Source of the DNA: Marivirga tractuosa DSM 4126
GTDB taxonomy: Bacteria > Bacteroidota > Bacteroidia > Cytophagales > Cyclobacteriaceae
Length of the DNA: 64,000 nucleotides
Assembly: GCF_000183425.1 (NCBI RefSeq)
Contig: NC_014759.1
Coordinates: forward strand, 744,001 to 808,000
Direction of reading: 5' to 3'
A model generated the notes under the pieces. The model saw only the letters and a program-made list of their open reading frames with translations. It was not told where the DNA came from and did no database searches. Position numbers and translations under genes: made by a program. How positions within the stretch are numbered: the first letter of the stretch is position 1; each line of letters starts with the position of its first letter. This document shows positions 1 to 8,629 of this stretch, one piece after another.

Positions 1-90
1 AATGTAACTATCGGTATGGGTTGTATGGTTGTTAAGAATATTGTAGAAAGTGGAGTCTACATCGGCAATCCAGCTAAAAAATTGAAGTAA
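1..90 (+). CDS. C-terminal end of a hexapeptide-repeat acyltransferase (partial)
   Basis: An open frame runs from the left edge to a TAA stop. Its 29 residues have the spacing of a left-handed beta-helix and end in GVYIGNPAKKLK, the usual C-terminus of sugar O- or N-acetyltransferases of the NeuD/WbbJ/serine-acetyltransferase type. Such enzymes move an acetyl group from acetyl-CoA to a sugar. It is on the plus strand and converges on the long minus-strand polysaccharide locus, so it belongs to a different transcript. The exact substrate cannot be told from this fragment. Confidence 0.7.
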   Translation, partial: NVTIGMGCMVVKNIVESGVYIGNPAKKLK

Positions 91-197
91 ATTACGAAAT
101 AGGCACTTCCGCTTTATTTCGTCAAATCCTTCTGTTATGTATTTTTTCTTAACAGGTCGCTATGATTAGCTTGAAACAATAAAATTCTATTTATTTT

Positions 198-1346
198 TTA
201 CACTAGCTCATTTAAATACACAGTTTCCAATTCTCTCCAAATTGTTTGACTACTAAATTGTTTAGAAAAAGAAATTCCATTTTGAGACATCTTTTCTCTT
301 AATTTTAAGTCTGCAATTAATAAATTAATCTTTTCAGCCAATTTCTCAACGTTTTTCTTCGGCACAATAAAACCATTAAAATTATCCGAAACTGCATCCC
401 TACAACCTGTTACATTATTGGTAATGGCAGGTATTCCTAAAGCAGCCGCTTGAATTAACACATTACCAAATCCTTCTCTATAAGAGGGCAATACCAATAC
501 ATCGAAATTTGCCATAAAATATTCGACAGAGCTTTGAAAACCCACATAAATTAAGTTTTTATCCAGATCTCTATTTTTAAGCTCATGAGCAATCTCATCT
601 GATTCCAAACTTCCGACCAATAACAATTGAACCTTTGAATGCATTCTTTTAATCATATCATAAGCTAAAAACAACTCCTTTAATCCTTTATCAGGATGTA
701 ATCTTCCAGCATAACCTATAGTGAAGTAATCTTTGTTAATACCGTAATCAGTTATTACCTTATTTAGTTTTGAATTATTTAATTTAGTTCTGTTAAATTT
801 TTCTAAATTAATGCCATTACTACTTCCTTTCCCTAATACTACAGTTTTTACCTCTTTAAAAACCCCCTCACTTACTGCCAATTCTTTCAGACTTGGACTG
901 ATACAAATAATTTGATGTGCAAATCTTCCACAAACTGTTTCTAAGGTTTTTAAAATTTGTTTTTTTAGTCCTAATTCCGTCTCAAATCGGAATCCTCTAC
1001 AAGTGTAGATACGGTTTGGCACCCTTAAAAGCCAGGAAGCTGTCATTAAAATTAATGAGGCTTTAGGAGTACCAGCGTTGACGATAGTTGGTTTGATTTG
1101 CCTTAACAATCTTATGGAGGAAAAAAGTGACTTAATATCTTTTAAAAGTGAGATTTCACGTTCAAAGTCAATAGGATGTGTAATGCCACCCTCTCTCTCT
1201 ACCAGTGCTCTTGTCTTTGCTGCAACTTTTGTAATAATATGTACTTCATAACCCTTATCTTGAAAATATTTAACCTGACCAGTTATAAGTATAGCACTGA
1301 CATCTGCAGTATACGCTAAAACAATTTTCTTTTTATTCTTTAACAT
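198..1346 (-). CDS. Glycosyltransferase family 4 protein
   Basis: This 382-residue protein has the two-domain GT-B architecture of GT4 enzymes (PglA/CapM-like). The N-terminal acceptor domain has the GTPKASLI and RIYTCRGFRFET motifs at about residues 92-124. The C-terminal nucleotide-sugar domain begins near residue 208 with IGYAGRLHPDKGL. In the E-x7-E motif (REGFGNVLIQ, around residue 290) the second Glu is Gln, a tolerated but unusual change. It likely transfers a sugar to the lipid-linked repeat unit at the inner membrane. It is the last gene of the minus-strand locus and overlaps the stop of the upstream glycosyltransferase by 14 nt. Its substrate is unknown. Confidence 0.85.
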   Translation of the reverse strand: MLKNKKKIVLAYTADVSAILITGQVKYFQDKGYEVHIITKVAAKTRALVEREGGITHPIDFEREISLLKDIKSLFSSIRLLRQIKPTIVNAGTPKASLILMTASWLLRVPNRIYTCRGFRFETELGLKKQILKTLETVCGRFAHQIICISPSLKELAVSEGVFKEVKTVVLGKGSSNGINLEKFNRTKLNNSKLNKVITDYGINKDYFTIGYAGRLHPDKGLKELFLAYDMIKRMHSKVQLLLVGSLESDEIAHELKNRDLDKNLIYVGFQSSVEYFMANFDVLVLPSYREGFGNVLIQAAALGIPAITNNVTGCRDAVSDNFNGFIVPKKNVEKLAEKINLLIADLKLREKMSQNGISFSKQFSSQTIWRELETVYLNELV

Positions 1347-2523
1347 TAGCTATTATCGATTGAAAAAAAGCTTTTCGTCTGTCATTCAATTTAAAGTATT
1401 GATAGTCCTTAGCTCTTTTAAAATTACGTATACTTTGATCTCTTAATAATTCCGGAGAATTTAAGAAGCTTTTAAGCTGATGTGACAAAGTATTGTAATC
1501 ACCTGTTTGATGTAATGCCTTACTTGACAATAATTCAGGAATTCCACCTGTTGTTGCTCCCAAAACTGGACATGCCCTGCTCATGGCCTCAATGACAGAA
1601 CGAGGTAAACCTTCTTGCCGCGAAGGATGAACATAAAGATGAAGCTGATCCAAAAAATTTAAAATCTCTGCTCCGGATTTCAATTTTCCAATTATTTTCA
1701 CCTGTTCTGATACATTATATTCAATAGCTAATTTTTTTACCCAATCAGCATTACCCGGACCTACCATTCTTATTTCAAATGGAGGTAAATCCTTTTTTAC
1801 TTTTGATAAAGCTTTAATTATTTCTTCATGACCTTTATATCGAACATTAAAGGAACCAATTAATCCAATAATACAGGTGGATTTATTATCTGCTTTCGAT
1901 AATAAATCCTGCTTATTCAGTAAAGCAGTTTCATTCATATCCGGAATAATTGCATTAGTAGCATGAATACTTTTTCCTTTAGTAGGGTATCTTTTTTGCA
2001 AGAATTTTTCTGTCACATAAACAGCATAGTCGGCATTTCTAACTGCCCATTTCTGTCGTAAATAAGCAAAAGGAGCAATAAATCTCCCTAAAACACTTCC
2101 ATGATTCCAGTAGGCATCCCATGGACAACCCACCACCTCCACCCAATACGGTTTTTTATGTTTCTTAGATATTCTGATGGCATTATATGGCATTTCGCCC
2201 GGCACTCTGGCAGCAATTGCGGAAACTTTCCTAAGCTCTTTTTCAAGCTTTTTATTGATAAAAAATAGATTTTTCAGAAATGCCTTGAGGCTTGAAATGT
2301 ATTCAAAGGATTTAAATTCCACATCTGGTAAATCCGACTTACTAAGATTCTTAATTTGCTCAGTATCCGGTTCCTCTATCAGAGTTCCCATTACCACTAA
2401 ATTATCAGCTACTTCCAGATACCGCTTCCACGCTTCCGCAGCCATTGGGCCCGAAGAATAAACATCTGACTTATTTACATAATATCGATGATCGTAAATA
2501 AATGCAATAGAATTAACCTTCAT
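1333..2523 (-). CDS. Glycosyltransferase family 4 protein
   Basis: This 396-residue GT-B protein has a C-terminal GT4 domain beginning near residue 218 (IIGLIGSFNVRYKGHE) and an intact E-x7-E motif in RQEGLPRSVIEAM near residue 305. The N-terminus (IAFIYDHRYYVN) is followed by a GEMPYNA-type acceptor domain. It starts at an ATG that overlaps the end of the asparagine-synthetase remnant by 11 nt. Its first codons resemble the first codons of that remnant at the nucleotide level, which points to a duplication at this junction. It is probably a sugar transferase of the repeat-unit pathway. Confidence 0.85.
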   Translation of the reverse strand: MKVNSIAFIYDHRYYVNKSDVYSSGPMAAEAWKRYLEVADNLVVMGTLIEEPDTEQIKNLSKSDLPDVEFKSFEYISSLKAFLKNLFFINKKLEKELRKVSAIAARVPGEMPYNAIRISKKHKKPYWVEVVGCPWDAYWNHGSVLGRFIAPFAYLRQKWAVRNADYAVYVTEKFLQKRYPTKGKSIHATNAIIPDMNETALLNKQDLLSKADNKSTCIIGLIGSFNVRYKGHEEIIKALSKVKKDLPPFEIRMVGPGNADWVKKLAIEYNVSEQVKIIGKLKSGAEILNFLDQLHLYVHPSRQEGLPRSVIEAMSRACPVLGATTGGIPELLSSKALHQTGDYNTLSHQLKSFLNSPELLRDQSIRNFKRAKDYQYFKLNDRRKAFFQSIIANVKE

Positions 2524-2869
2524 GAAACCGATATTTATACCATTCTAGTAAAACGAAAATATTCCAAAGCTTATCAGCATTTATTGGCTGGCCTTTAGAC
2601 ATTTTTCTATTTAATTTAAAGATCTCTTTTGGATTTGATATTCCTAGATCTGCCCATTTTGCAGATCGAAGTAATTCCTTCCACTCAGTGTTTAATTCTC
2701 CTAGCATCCATTTATATACAGGAATATCGAACCCCTTTTTCGGCCGTTCAAAAACATCTGGACTAATAAATCCTGAAAGATATCGCTTCAACAGTATTTT
2801 AGATTGATTTACATAATCAAGATCATCAAGATCATCAAGATCATAAATAAATGCAACCTTAAATGACAC
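2513..2869 (-). pseudogene. C-terminal fragment of asparagine synthetase-type amidotransferase, fused to a copied gene start
   Basis: Residues about 22-118 match the extreme C-terminus of glutamine-hydrolysing asparagine synthetases (KILLKRYL, ERPKKGFDIPVYKWMLGEL, KLWNIFVLLEWY). A full protein is about 600 residues, so the glutaminase domain and most of the synthetase domain are missing. AsnB-like proteins (WbpS type) are frequent in capsule loci, where they amidate uronic acids. The first 20 residues do not belong to AsnB. They contain an imperfect DLD repeat made by a 9-bp tandem repeat near 2816-2846, and the DNA around it resembles the start of the next glycosyltransferase gene. The only plausible start is GTG at 2869, overlapping the upstream stop. 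It is very unlikely to be an active synthetase; it may still be translated. Confidence 0.8.
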
Positions 2870-3965
2870 CTAAAAATACCTTTTCGTACTGACGGGAAAC
2901 TACTTCTGTATTATACCTCCGCGATTGATTTAGTGCTGCTTTACTCAAATTAGCATAAATTACGTTCCCCTTTTTTAGGTCTATGATCTTTTTCGCCATA
3001 GCTTCATGATCACCAACGGGTACTAAAAAACCATTTTTACCCTCCTCAATAATTTCCGATGGACCATAAGGACAGTTTGTAGCTACGACAGGAAGACCAT
3101 ATGACATTGCTTCCACTATCACATTGCCAAAGCCCTCCCATCTACTAGATAAAAGCAATATATCAGCTGATATATAATACTTCCCAGGATCTGAAACATA
3201 TCCTTCAAAAAATACTTGTTTCTCAATTCCCATTAATTTCACTTGGTCTTTTAGGCTTTCCTCTAATTTTCCATCCCCTAATATTCGCAGATTAAATTCA
3301 GTTCCTGATTTCTTTAAAACCTCAACTGTCCTCAACATGGTAGGGTAATCTTTTTGCTCCACTAGTCTACCAACCGCTAATAAAGCTATTGGGTCATTCA
3401 ATCTATTTCTCGCGGATTCTACAAAGGTATTGGTGTCATCAATACCAATATTAGGAATAATAGAAAAACTACCAATTGTAGCAGGTATCATTCTTTCATA
3501 GGCTTTCGCAACTCCTGCTGATAAAGAAATACATTTAGAAGCGGAACCGTATGTCTTTTTAGCCAGCTCTTTTACAGAGGTGCCAATTACACCAGATAAA
3601 TGATTCGGATTATTCTGCACCCCAATAATCGATGGTATCTCAATCTTTAGCGCTTTCATTAAGGACAGTAAAGCAACGTTGGGGCCATCCTGTAGTGAAA
3701 AAATTAAATCCGGCTTATATGATGTGATCTCTTTTTTAAGCCTGGGAATAGATTTTAGGAGTGATAGCGTATATGATCTAATATTTCGGTTAGGATATGA
3801 TAGCTCTATTTCATCATTTAGCAGTGACTCATATCCACCTCCTCTTTGTGTTACTACAATTTTCACCTTCCAGCCTCTTTCCCATAGACCATTGCACAAC
3901 CTCACCAGATGCTTTTCCGCACCACCTCTATGAATCTTTGAAGAAAAAATCAGGATCTTATTCAT
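2859..3965 (-). CDS. Glycosyltransferase family 4 protein
   Basis: This GT4 enzyme of about 368 residues begins MNKILIFSSKIHRGGAEKH, the GGAE glycine-rich acceptor-domain motif typical of the family. The C-terminal domain starts with ALLAVGRLVEQKDY near residue 195 and has an intact E-x7-E motif (RWEGFGNVIVEAM). A TTG four codons upstream would also be open, but the ATG at 3965 overlaps the sulfotransferase stop in an ATGAATAA arrangement that fits translational coupling, so I chose it. It should add a sugar to the repeat unit on the cytoplasmic face. Confidence 0.87.
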   Translation of the reverse strand: MNKILIFSSKIHRGGAEKHLVRLCNGLWERGWKVKIVVTQRGGGYESLLNDEIELSYPNRNIRSYTLSLLKSIPRLKKEITSYKPDLIFSLQDGPNVALLSLMKALKIEIPSIIGVQNNPNHLSGVIGTSVKELAKKTYGSASKCISLSAGVAKAYERMIPATIGSFSIIPNIGIDDTNTFVESARNRLNDPIALLAVGRLVEQKDYPTMLRTVEVLKKSGTEFNLRILGDGKLEESLKDQVKLMGIEKQVFFEGYVSDPGKYYISADILLLSSRWEGFGNVIVEAMSYGLPVVATNCPYGPSEIIEEGKNGFLVPVGDHEAMAKKIIDLKKGNVIYANLSKAALNQSRRYNTEVVSRQYEKVFLGVI

Positions 3966-4848
3966 CGAGTCTGACAATTAATTTTTTACACTTTTCAACT
4001 TCCTCTTTGAAATAATCCCGAAGTGAGTCTAAGGCAACCATACTATCCCCGGATAGCTTTTGTTTTTTAGAATCTCCATGTACAATTTTTTTATAGCGGC
4101 CTTTTATTGGTGTCAAGAGCGGGGAATGTCTCAAAGACCCAAAGGCACTTTTCAAAAAACCATGTAATTGTGGATACTTAATTGATAAGGTTTTATTCTT
4201 GCTTGATTCCTTTATTGATATAGGGTCTAACCCGAGCCAGCTGAAAATAAGAGATGTGGTTTCTTCTTGTCTTTCTATTAAATCCTCAAATGAAATAAGT
4301 AGTACATTACTTGATCCAAGTTCCTGCTTCCATCTCTTCAAATGATCAGAATATGTTGAAATATGCAGTTCCTGTTCCAGAATATACTTGCTTTTTCGAT
4401 GAGAAACATAATCAAGACTATTTCCCTTAAGTAGATCAGTGACATATTGACTAAAAGTGATAGACTGGGGTAATCGCCCGAGCATATCTCTTGTAAAAAA
4501 AAAACTTGACATCACCCGATCTGCAGGATCTCTGTAAACAGCGATTGCTTTAGACTCCCCACCCATGCTCGCAATAACTTTTAATGTCTCCTCTTGATAC
4601 AATAAATGAGTTGTACCCTCTAAGATGTATTCCGCCTTTTTGGTGGAAAGTTCAAAAAACTGCGTCCATCCCTCTGCACCTTCTCTCCAATAATTAGAAG
4701 AACTATTTAACAGACCAAATTCTTGATCCAGCAAATAGAAGGTTTCCTTCGGTGATGAACTTACTACGGAAGGATGTTGCGAAAGAAGTGAAAAAAGAGT
4801 GCTAGTACCTGCCTTAGGTGGGCCGATTAGCCAAAGATTGGGAAACAT
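3958..4848 (-). CDS. Sulfotransferase domain protein
   Basis: This 296-residue protein has the two PAPS-binding signatures of the sulfotransferase fold. The 5'-phosphosulfate loop PPKAGTSTL is at about residues 10-18, and the 3'-phosphate motif YRDPADRVMSSFF is near residues 104-116. It would move sulfate from PAPS to a hydroxyl or amino group of a carbohydrate. It sits between glycosyltransferase and methyltransferase genes, so a sugar of the polysaccharide or its lipid-linked precursor is the likely acceptor. It is the first of three divergent sulfotransferase genes in the locus. Confidence 0.85.
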   Translation of the reverse strand: MFPNLWLIGPPKAGTSTLFSLLSQHPSVVSSSPKETFYLLDQEFGLLNSSSNYWREGAEGWTQFFELSTKKAEYILEGTTHLLYQEETLKVIASMGGESKAIAVYRDPADRVMSSFFFTRDMLGRLPQSITFSQYVTDLLKGNSLDYVSHRKSKYILEQELHISTYSDHLKRWKQELGSSNVLLISFEDLIERQEETTSLIFSWLGLDPISIKESSKNKTLSIKYPQLHGFLKSAFGSLRHSPLLTPIKGRYKKIVHGDSKKQKLSGDSMVALDSLRDYFKEEVEKCKKLIVRLDE

Positions 4849-4986
4849 ATTATTTACTTGTTATAAGCTTTCTGCTTTTTCTAAATTAATTTTACCTTTT
4901 TAAGAGCTATAATAGCTTCTTAGGCAGGCTAGTTTAAACTAAATTGCCAGCCCAGTGTTGATCAAAAAACTATTTAGAATAACTTC

Positions 4987-5787
4987 TTAAATACTATCTT
5001 TAACTAGTATGCCAACATATCGGTCTCCAGCTGAAGTAATCGAGTGAGAAACATAAGGTTTTTTTCCAATATCTTCGGCAAATTCCTTAAACGCCATATT
5101 GTCCCCTATATCATCAGAAATAAAAATACCTCCCGGCTTTAGGCTTTTCCAGAGTTTGGGGTAGGTTCTCATTCTACCTTCATATGATTTATCGCTATCA
5201 TAATGACAAAGATCATAGGATGGGTGTAACTTAAAAGCCTTTTCAAGCCCTGAGATATCAGCTTCTTTGTATAAAACCCAATTTTCTCTCAGATCATTCG
5301 GAACTGCAATCCCAATATATCGATTTGTCTCTTTATCCGGCACAGGTTTATCTGTACTGACTAATCTACCATTACTATTTTTAATTGCAGAAAGAATAAC
5401 TAAAGAAGACCAACCAAAGGCAACTCCGGTTTCAATGATTCTATTAGCCTTAGATAAGACAATCAAATTGTACATTAAGTGTAAATTACCTTCATCCCCT
5501 AACACTACATCAGCGCTATTTAGATCTTTCTTCTTTTCTTCTATGTAATTCACTAAATCAGATGGCAAAGCCACAGAATCACTATTTGTCGTATTTCTAA
5601 TTATTTCATCATCGGCTATCTTCATTTCTTTACACCACTTTTCAGCTTCAATACTTTTATCAAATTTTTCTCTACCAACTATTAACCAACGAAATCTTCT
5701 TTTGATTGCAAAAAAGAAATGATTCCAGTGATTAGGATTCCTTAAATACCATAAAAGCCTCTTGACAAACGAAAAATTCTTAACCAT
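4987..5787 (-). CDS. Class I SAM-dependent methyltransferase (Methyltransf_24-like)
   Basis: A 266-residue protein. The first 80 residues are a basic, helical region unlike the core. The Rossmann core starts with RIIETGVAFGWSSLV near residue 116 (motif I, SAM binding) and continues with VSTDKP (motif II region) and DLCHYDSDKSYEG, which matches the DxxHxYxG block of the Methyltransf_24/cephalosporin-hydroxylase group, then PGGIFISDD. In this setting it may methylate a sugar, but the substrate cannot be read from sequence. It is separated by 138 bp from the sulfotransferase downstream and by about 290 bp from the polymerase upstream, so it may have its own promoter. Confidence 0.78.
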   Translation of the reverse strand: MVKNFSFVKRLLWYLRNPNHWNHFFFAIKRRFRWLIVGREKFDKSIEAEKWCKEMKIADDEIIRNTTNSDSVALPSDLVNYIEEKKKDLNSADVVLGDEGNLHLMYNLIVLSKANRIIETGVAFGWSSLVILSAIKNSNGRLVSTDKPVPDKETNRYIGIAVPNDLRENWVLYKEADISGLEKAFKLHPSYDLCHYDSDKSYEGRMRTYPKLWKSLKPGGIFISDDIGDNMAFKEFAEDIGKKPYVSHSITSAGDRYVGILVKDSI

Positions 5788-6080
5788 ACCCTTTTTTTAA
5801 TAAACTTGATAATTATTGTGCCCTTGATGAAACCTCAAAGTTTAGGGCAGTATTTTTTGACTTTGTAAACATAGCAGATAAGAGTGAGTTTTCCTTACTC
5901 CCACATCAAAAAATCAGATCATAGATTTTTGATTTGCTCAGGAATTGTGGAACGCTTATCTAAAAACAATGGATCTCTATAGTGGTATTCAGGAACTTAA
6001 TGAAGAATTTTTGAAAAATTGAAAAATATACCTTTGGCACATTTTAGAAAGCCTACAATAGAAAAAGATTACTCGTTAAC

Positions 6081-7499
6081 TTAAATCAGTCTTAAATATT
6101 TCAATACGAGAAAAATAAAAATAGAGCTCTGTAATAGTGCAGTTAGCACCAATGTAGACATACTAAAGCCTGAAATCAATATAAAAACATAAAATATAAC
6201 GACACCCGGCACAAAATAATACTGCCTAAAAGTATTTACGATAAGTTTGGATAATACACCTTGCACAAAGGCTATAATTATCACTCCTAAATATCCGAAA
6301 TTCCAAAAAGCTTCCGCATTAGGAGGAGGGGGTACGCCTCCCCCACTATTAAAAATTTCTCTCCCTGTATAATATCCAGCACTGTGTGGTTTATCAGACC
6401 ATATTGCACGAGGGATCCAAAACATGATAAAAGCTACATAACTCTTCCCATACAAATAATCTATTTCATCTGGAACCTTATCATAAATAGCTATTGAAGT
6501 ACCCAAACCTGCCCATGCTTCAGCTTCCTGGCCAGCATCCTCTATGTTTTCTTTAATATCGAACTCAATATTCTCCCATGCAAATCGACCTTGATTATAG
6601 GTTGATTCAGACCTTATCTGACCTAAAAGACCAAATAAAAACACTGCTACAAAAAAACTGATGACAGGTACTACTTTTGGAATTTTATGCGTTTTTATCA
6701 TATACACCACAAAGAATGCTAAAATGACAGTAATAACAGATGACCTAGAACCAGTAGAGAAAAAACCAACGGAAATTGTCAGGAGTAAAATCAGCAAAAA
6801 AACAGGATTTCTAAAGACTTTAGTTCCTTTCAGCAAATACCAAATTAGTGGAATAAAATAAGCAACCTTAAGCAATCTCATTATGGGACCTAATCCTTCA
6901 GCTGCTTTATCTCTGCCTCCAGCCAAACCCCAAGTTGAAATCCAACTCGTGACGCCTCCTACGCTATAAAAGAATACCATGATTACGATAACAGCAACTA
7001 ATGACAATAAGTAGAATCTCTTTTGTGACGCTGTTTTAGCAATACCTTTTAGCTGCAAACTTAGCTGTGGATTAGAATAGAAATAACCAACATAAACAAA
7101 AATTATCCAAATGAATGTTAAAAAGGTAGATTGTAGGTTAAGGTCAATCAGTGAATACGGTGGAATATAGCCAGCACTTGTAGTGTTAAGAATCACGCCA
7201 TTCTCGTAGCTTAATTCAAAAAAGCCAACTGGGTTTTTGGCAAATCCTTTAAATAACCCTATTAAATCCGGGAAGATAAGCAGATGTAGTAAACCAAAAC
7301 CGCGGAGAAAGAAAGGAAATATACCTAAAGCGCCAGTTAGTATATTCAAAATTACTATAGTAATAATGGCAACACTAGGTTCCTTTTCATGTGCCAATTG
7401 CAATAGATTTTCAGTTAGTACAAACACTACAAAGTATAGTACTATTAAAAATTTAACCAGAACTGGTATTTCAATGAAAACGTTCAGTTTTTTATTCAA
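6081..7499 (-). CDS. O-antigen/capsule polymerase (Wzy-type)
   Basis: A 472-residue, very hydrophobic protein with about ten to twelve predicted membrane segments. A larger soluble loop at about residues 295-395 contains RSESTYNQGRFAWENI and IFWIPRAIWSDKPHSAGYYTG. This profile, with low sequence conservation, is that of oligosaccharide repeat-unit polymerases, which join flipped repeat units in the periplasm. The FWIPRAIWxxKP block is common to Bacteroidota Wzy proteins. The best start is a TTG at 7499 whose TTGA overlaps the upstream stop; no better ATG lies nearby. The locus also encodes a flippase and Wza/Wzc, completing a Wzx/Wzy-dependent pathway. Confidence 0.8.
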   Translation of the reverse strand: MNKKLNVFIEIPVLVKFLIVLYFVVFVLTENLLQLAHEKEPSVAIITIVILNILTGALGIFPFFLRGFGLLHLLIFPDLIGLFKGFAKNPVGFFELSYENGVILNTTSAGYIPPYSLIDLNLQSTFLTFIWIIFVYVGYFYSNPQLSLQLKGIAKTASQKRFYLLSLVAVIVIMVFFYSVGGVTSWISTWGLAGGRDKAAEGLGPIMRLLKVAYFIPLIWYLLKGTKVFRNPVFLLILLLTISVGFFSTGSRSSVITVILAFFVVYMIKTHKIPKVVPVISFFVAVFLFGLLGQIRSESTYNQGRFAWENIEFDIKENIEDAGQEAEAWAGLGTSIAIYDKVPDEIDYLYGKSYVAFIMFWIPRAIWSDKPHSAGYYTGREIFNSGGGVPPPPNAEAFWNFGYLGVIIIAFVQGVLSKLIVNTFRQYYFVPGVVIFYVFILISGFSMSTLVLTALLQSSIFIFLVLKYLRLI

Positions 7500-8629
7500 G
7501 AGAAATAAATTGATTTATATTGTTCAATATTATGAATTTTATCAAATTTCCCTACTGCAAGCACTCTACCATTTGCTGCATATTCTTGATACATTTTGGT
7601 ATTGGAAGATAGTTCCAAAACTTTATCAAAGAAAGATCGGTAGTCACCTTGTTTAGCAACCAACCCACATCGATTTTTTTCTAAAATTTCTTTGGCACTA
7701 GTTACATTGAAAGAAACAAAAGGTTTGCCACATGCTATGCTTTCAATCATACACCTCGCCATACCTTCTCTTTTGGAGGCTAAGATCACCAAATCAGCAG
7801 CATAGTAAAATTCATGAATATCTTTTTTAAAGCCATGAAAAGTATAATGATTGTCTGCCTTATTTTTGCTTACAATTTCCTCACATTGCGTAGCATATTC
7901 ATTAAAGTCACCAACAAAATGAATATGAACATTATTCTTTTTTACAAATTCAAGTGATTCGGTTATGAATTCCTTTTGATTCTTCACTTCTTTAAAAGCT
8001 GCTGGGTAAACTAGATTTAATTGATTTTCATCAAAATTAAATTCGCAGGCTAGTTTATTTTTCACACTATTACTAGCTGGTTTAAATTTATCTAAATCTA
8101 CAATACTGTAAATTACACTTGACTTCTTCTTTAGACTATTTTGATTTTTCACAGGTAGCCGAGTTAAAAGTTCATTTTTCATTTCACATGAAAGAGAAAC
8201 TATATAATCACAAAGATCTACAATTTTCCATTTAAGACTGTAAACTTGGTTTGGCTCTTTTACTGCTCTAATATTAAATAAAATTCTTTTTTGAAACAAT
8301 TTTGATAAAAAGACTCCATTTAATAAAACCAAAATATCATTAAAATGTGTGACTTTAATATTATGGCTCAAAAAGACCTTAAGCATAATGAATTGAAAAA
8401 GAATCAAATTAAATAGTCTATTAAATAGACCGAAATTTTCGTTTTGCTTGAAAAGGTAAACTTTTAGGCCTCTTGATTTTGCTTTTCGGGTAATATCAGA
8501 AGCCCTATTCGTCAATAGAACTGGCTGATATTCTTGAAGTCCTTGAATCACTTCCCATAAACTATTTACTCCACCATTGGCCTGATTTGGAGTTTGATAA
8601 AAAACATATAAAATCCTCTTTTCATTCAT
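7496..8629 (-). CDS. Glycosyltransferase family 4 protein
   Basis: A 377-residue GT-B enzyme. The N-terminal domain begins RILYVFYQTPNQANGGVNSLWEV, with the glycine pair of the acceptor domain. The C-terminal domain starts near residue 205 (LNLVYPAAFKEVKNQKEFI) and has an intact E-x7-E motif, KREGMARCMIESI, near residue 288. It overlaps its upstream neighbour by 8 nt and its downstream polymerase gene by 4 nt, so translation of the three is probably coupled. The sugar specificity is unknown. Confidence 0.85.
   Translation of the reverse strand: MNEKRILYVFYQTPNQANGGVNSLWEVIQGLQEYQPVLLTNRASDITRKAKSRGLKVYLFKQNENFGLFNRLFNLILFQFIMLKVFLSHNIKVTHFNDILVLLNGVFLSKLFQKRILFNIRAVKEPNQVYSLKWKIVDLCDYIVSLSCEMKNELLTRLPVKNQNSLKKKSSVIYSIVDLDKFKPASNSVKNKLACEFNFDENQLNLVYPAAFKEVKNQKEFITESLEFVKKNNVHIHFVGDFNEYATQCEEIVSKNKADNHYTFHGFKKDIHEFYYAADLVILASKREGMARCMIESIACGKPFVSFNVTSAKEILEKNRCGLVAKQGDYRSFFDKVLELSSNTKMYQEYAANGRVLAVGKFDKIHNIEQYKSIYFS

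Noticed and set aside
91..197. Terminators between the acyltransferase and the first glycosyltransferase gene
   Set aside because: ACGAAATA/TATTTCGT and CTGTTA/TAACAG can pair, but the loops are long and no T run follows, so I do not list them.
5933..6022. 29-codon plus-strand stretch reading FAQELWNAYLKTMDLYSG
   Set aside because: The composition looks protein-like, but it is short, lacks a start codon and has no matching sequence on either side. It may be a relic but I cannot support it.
7237..7656. 139-codon plus-strand frame
   Set aside because: It is antisense to the polymerase and a glycosyltransferase, basic and irregular, without a start context.
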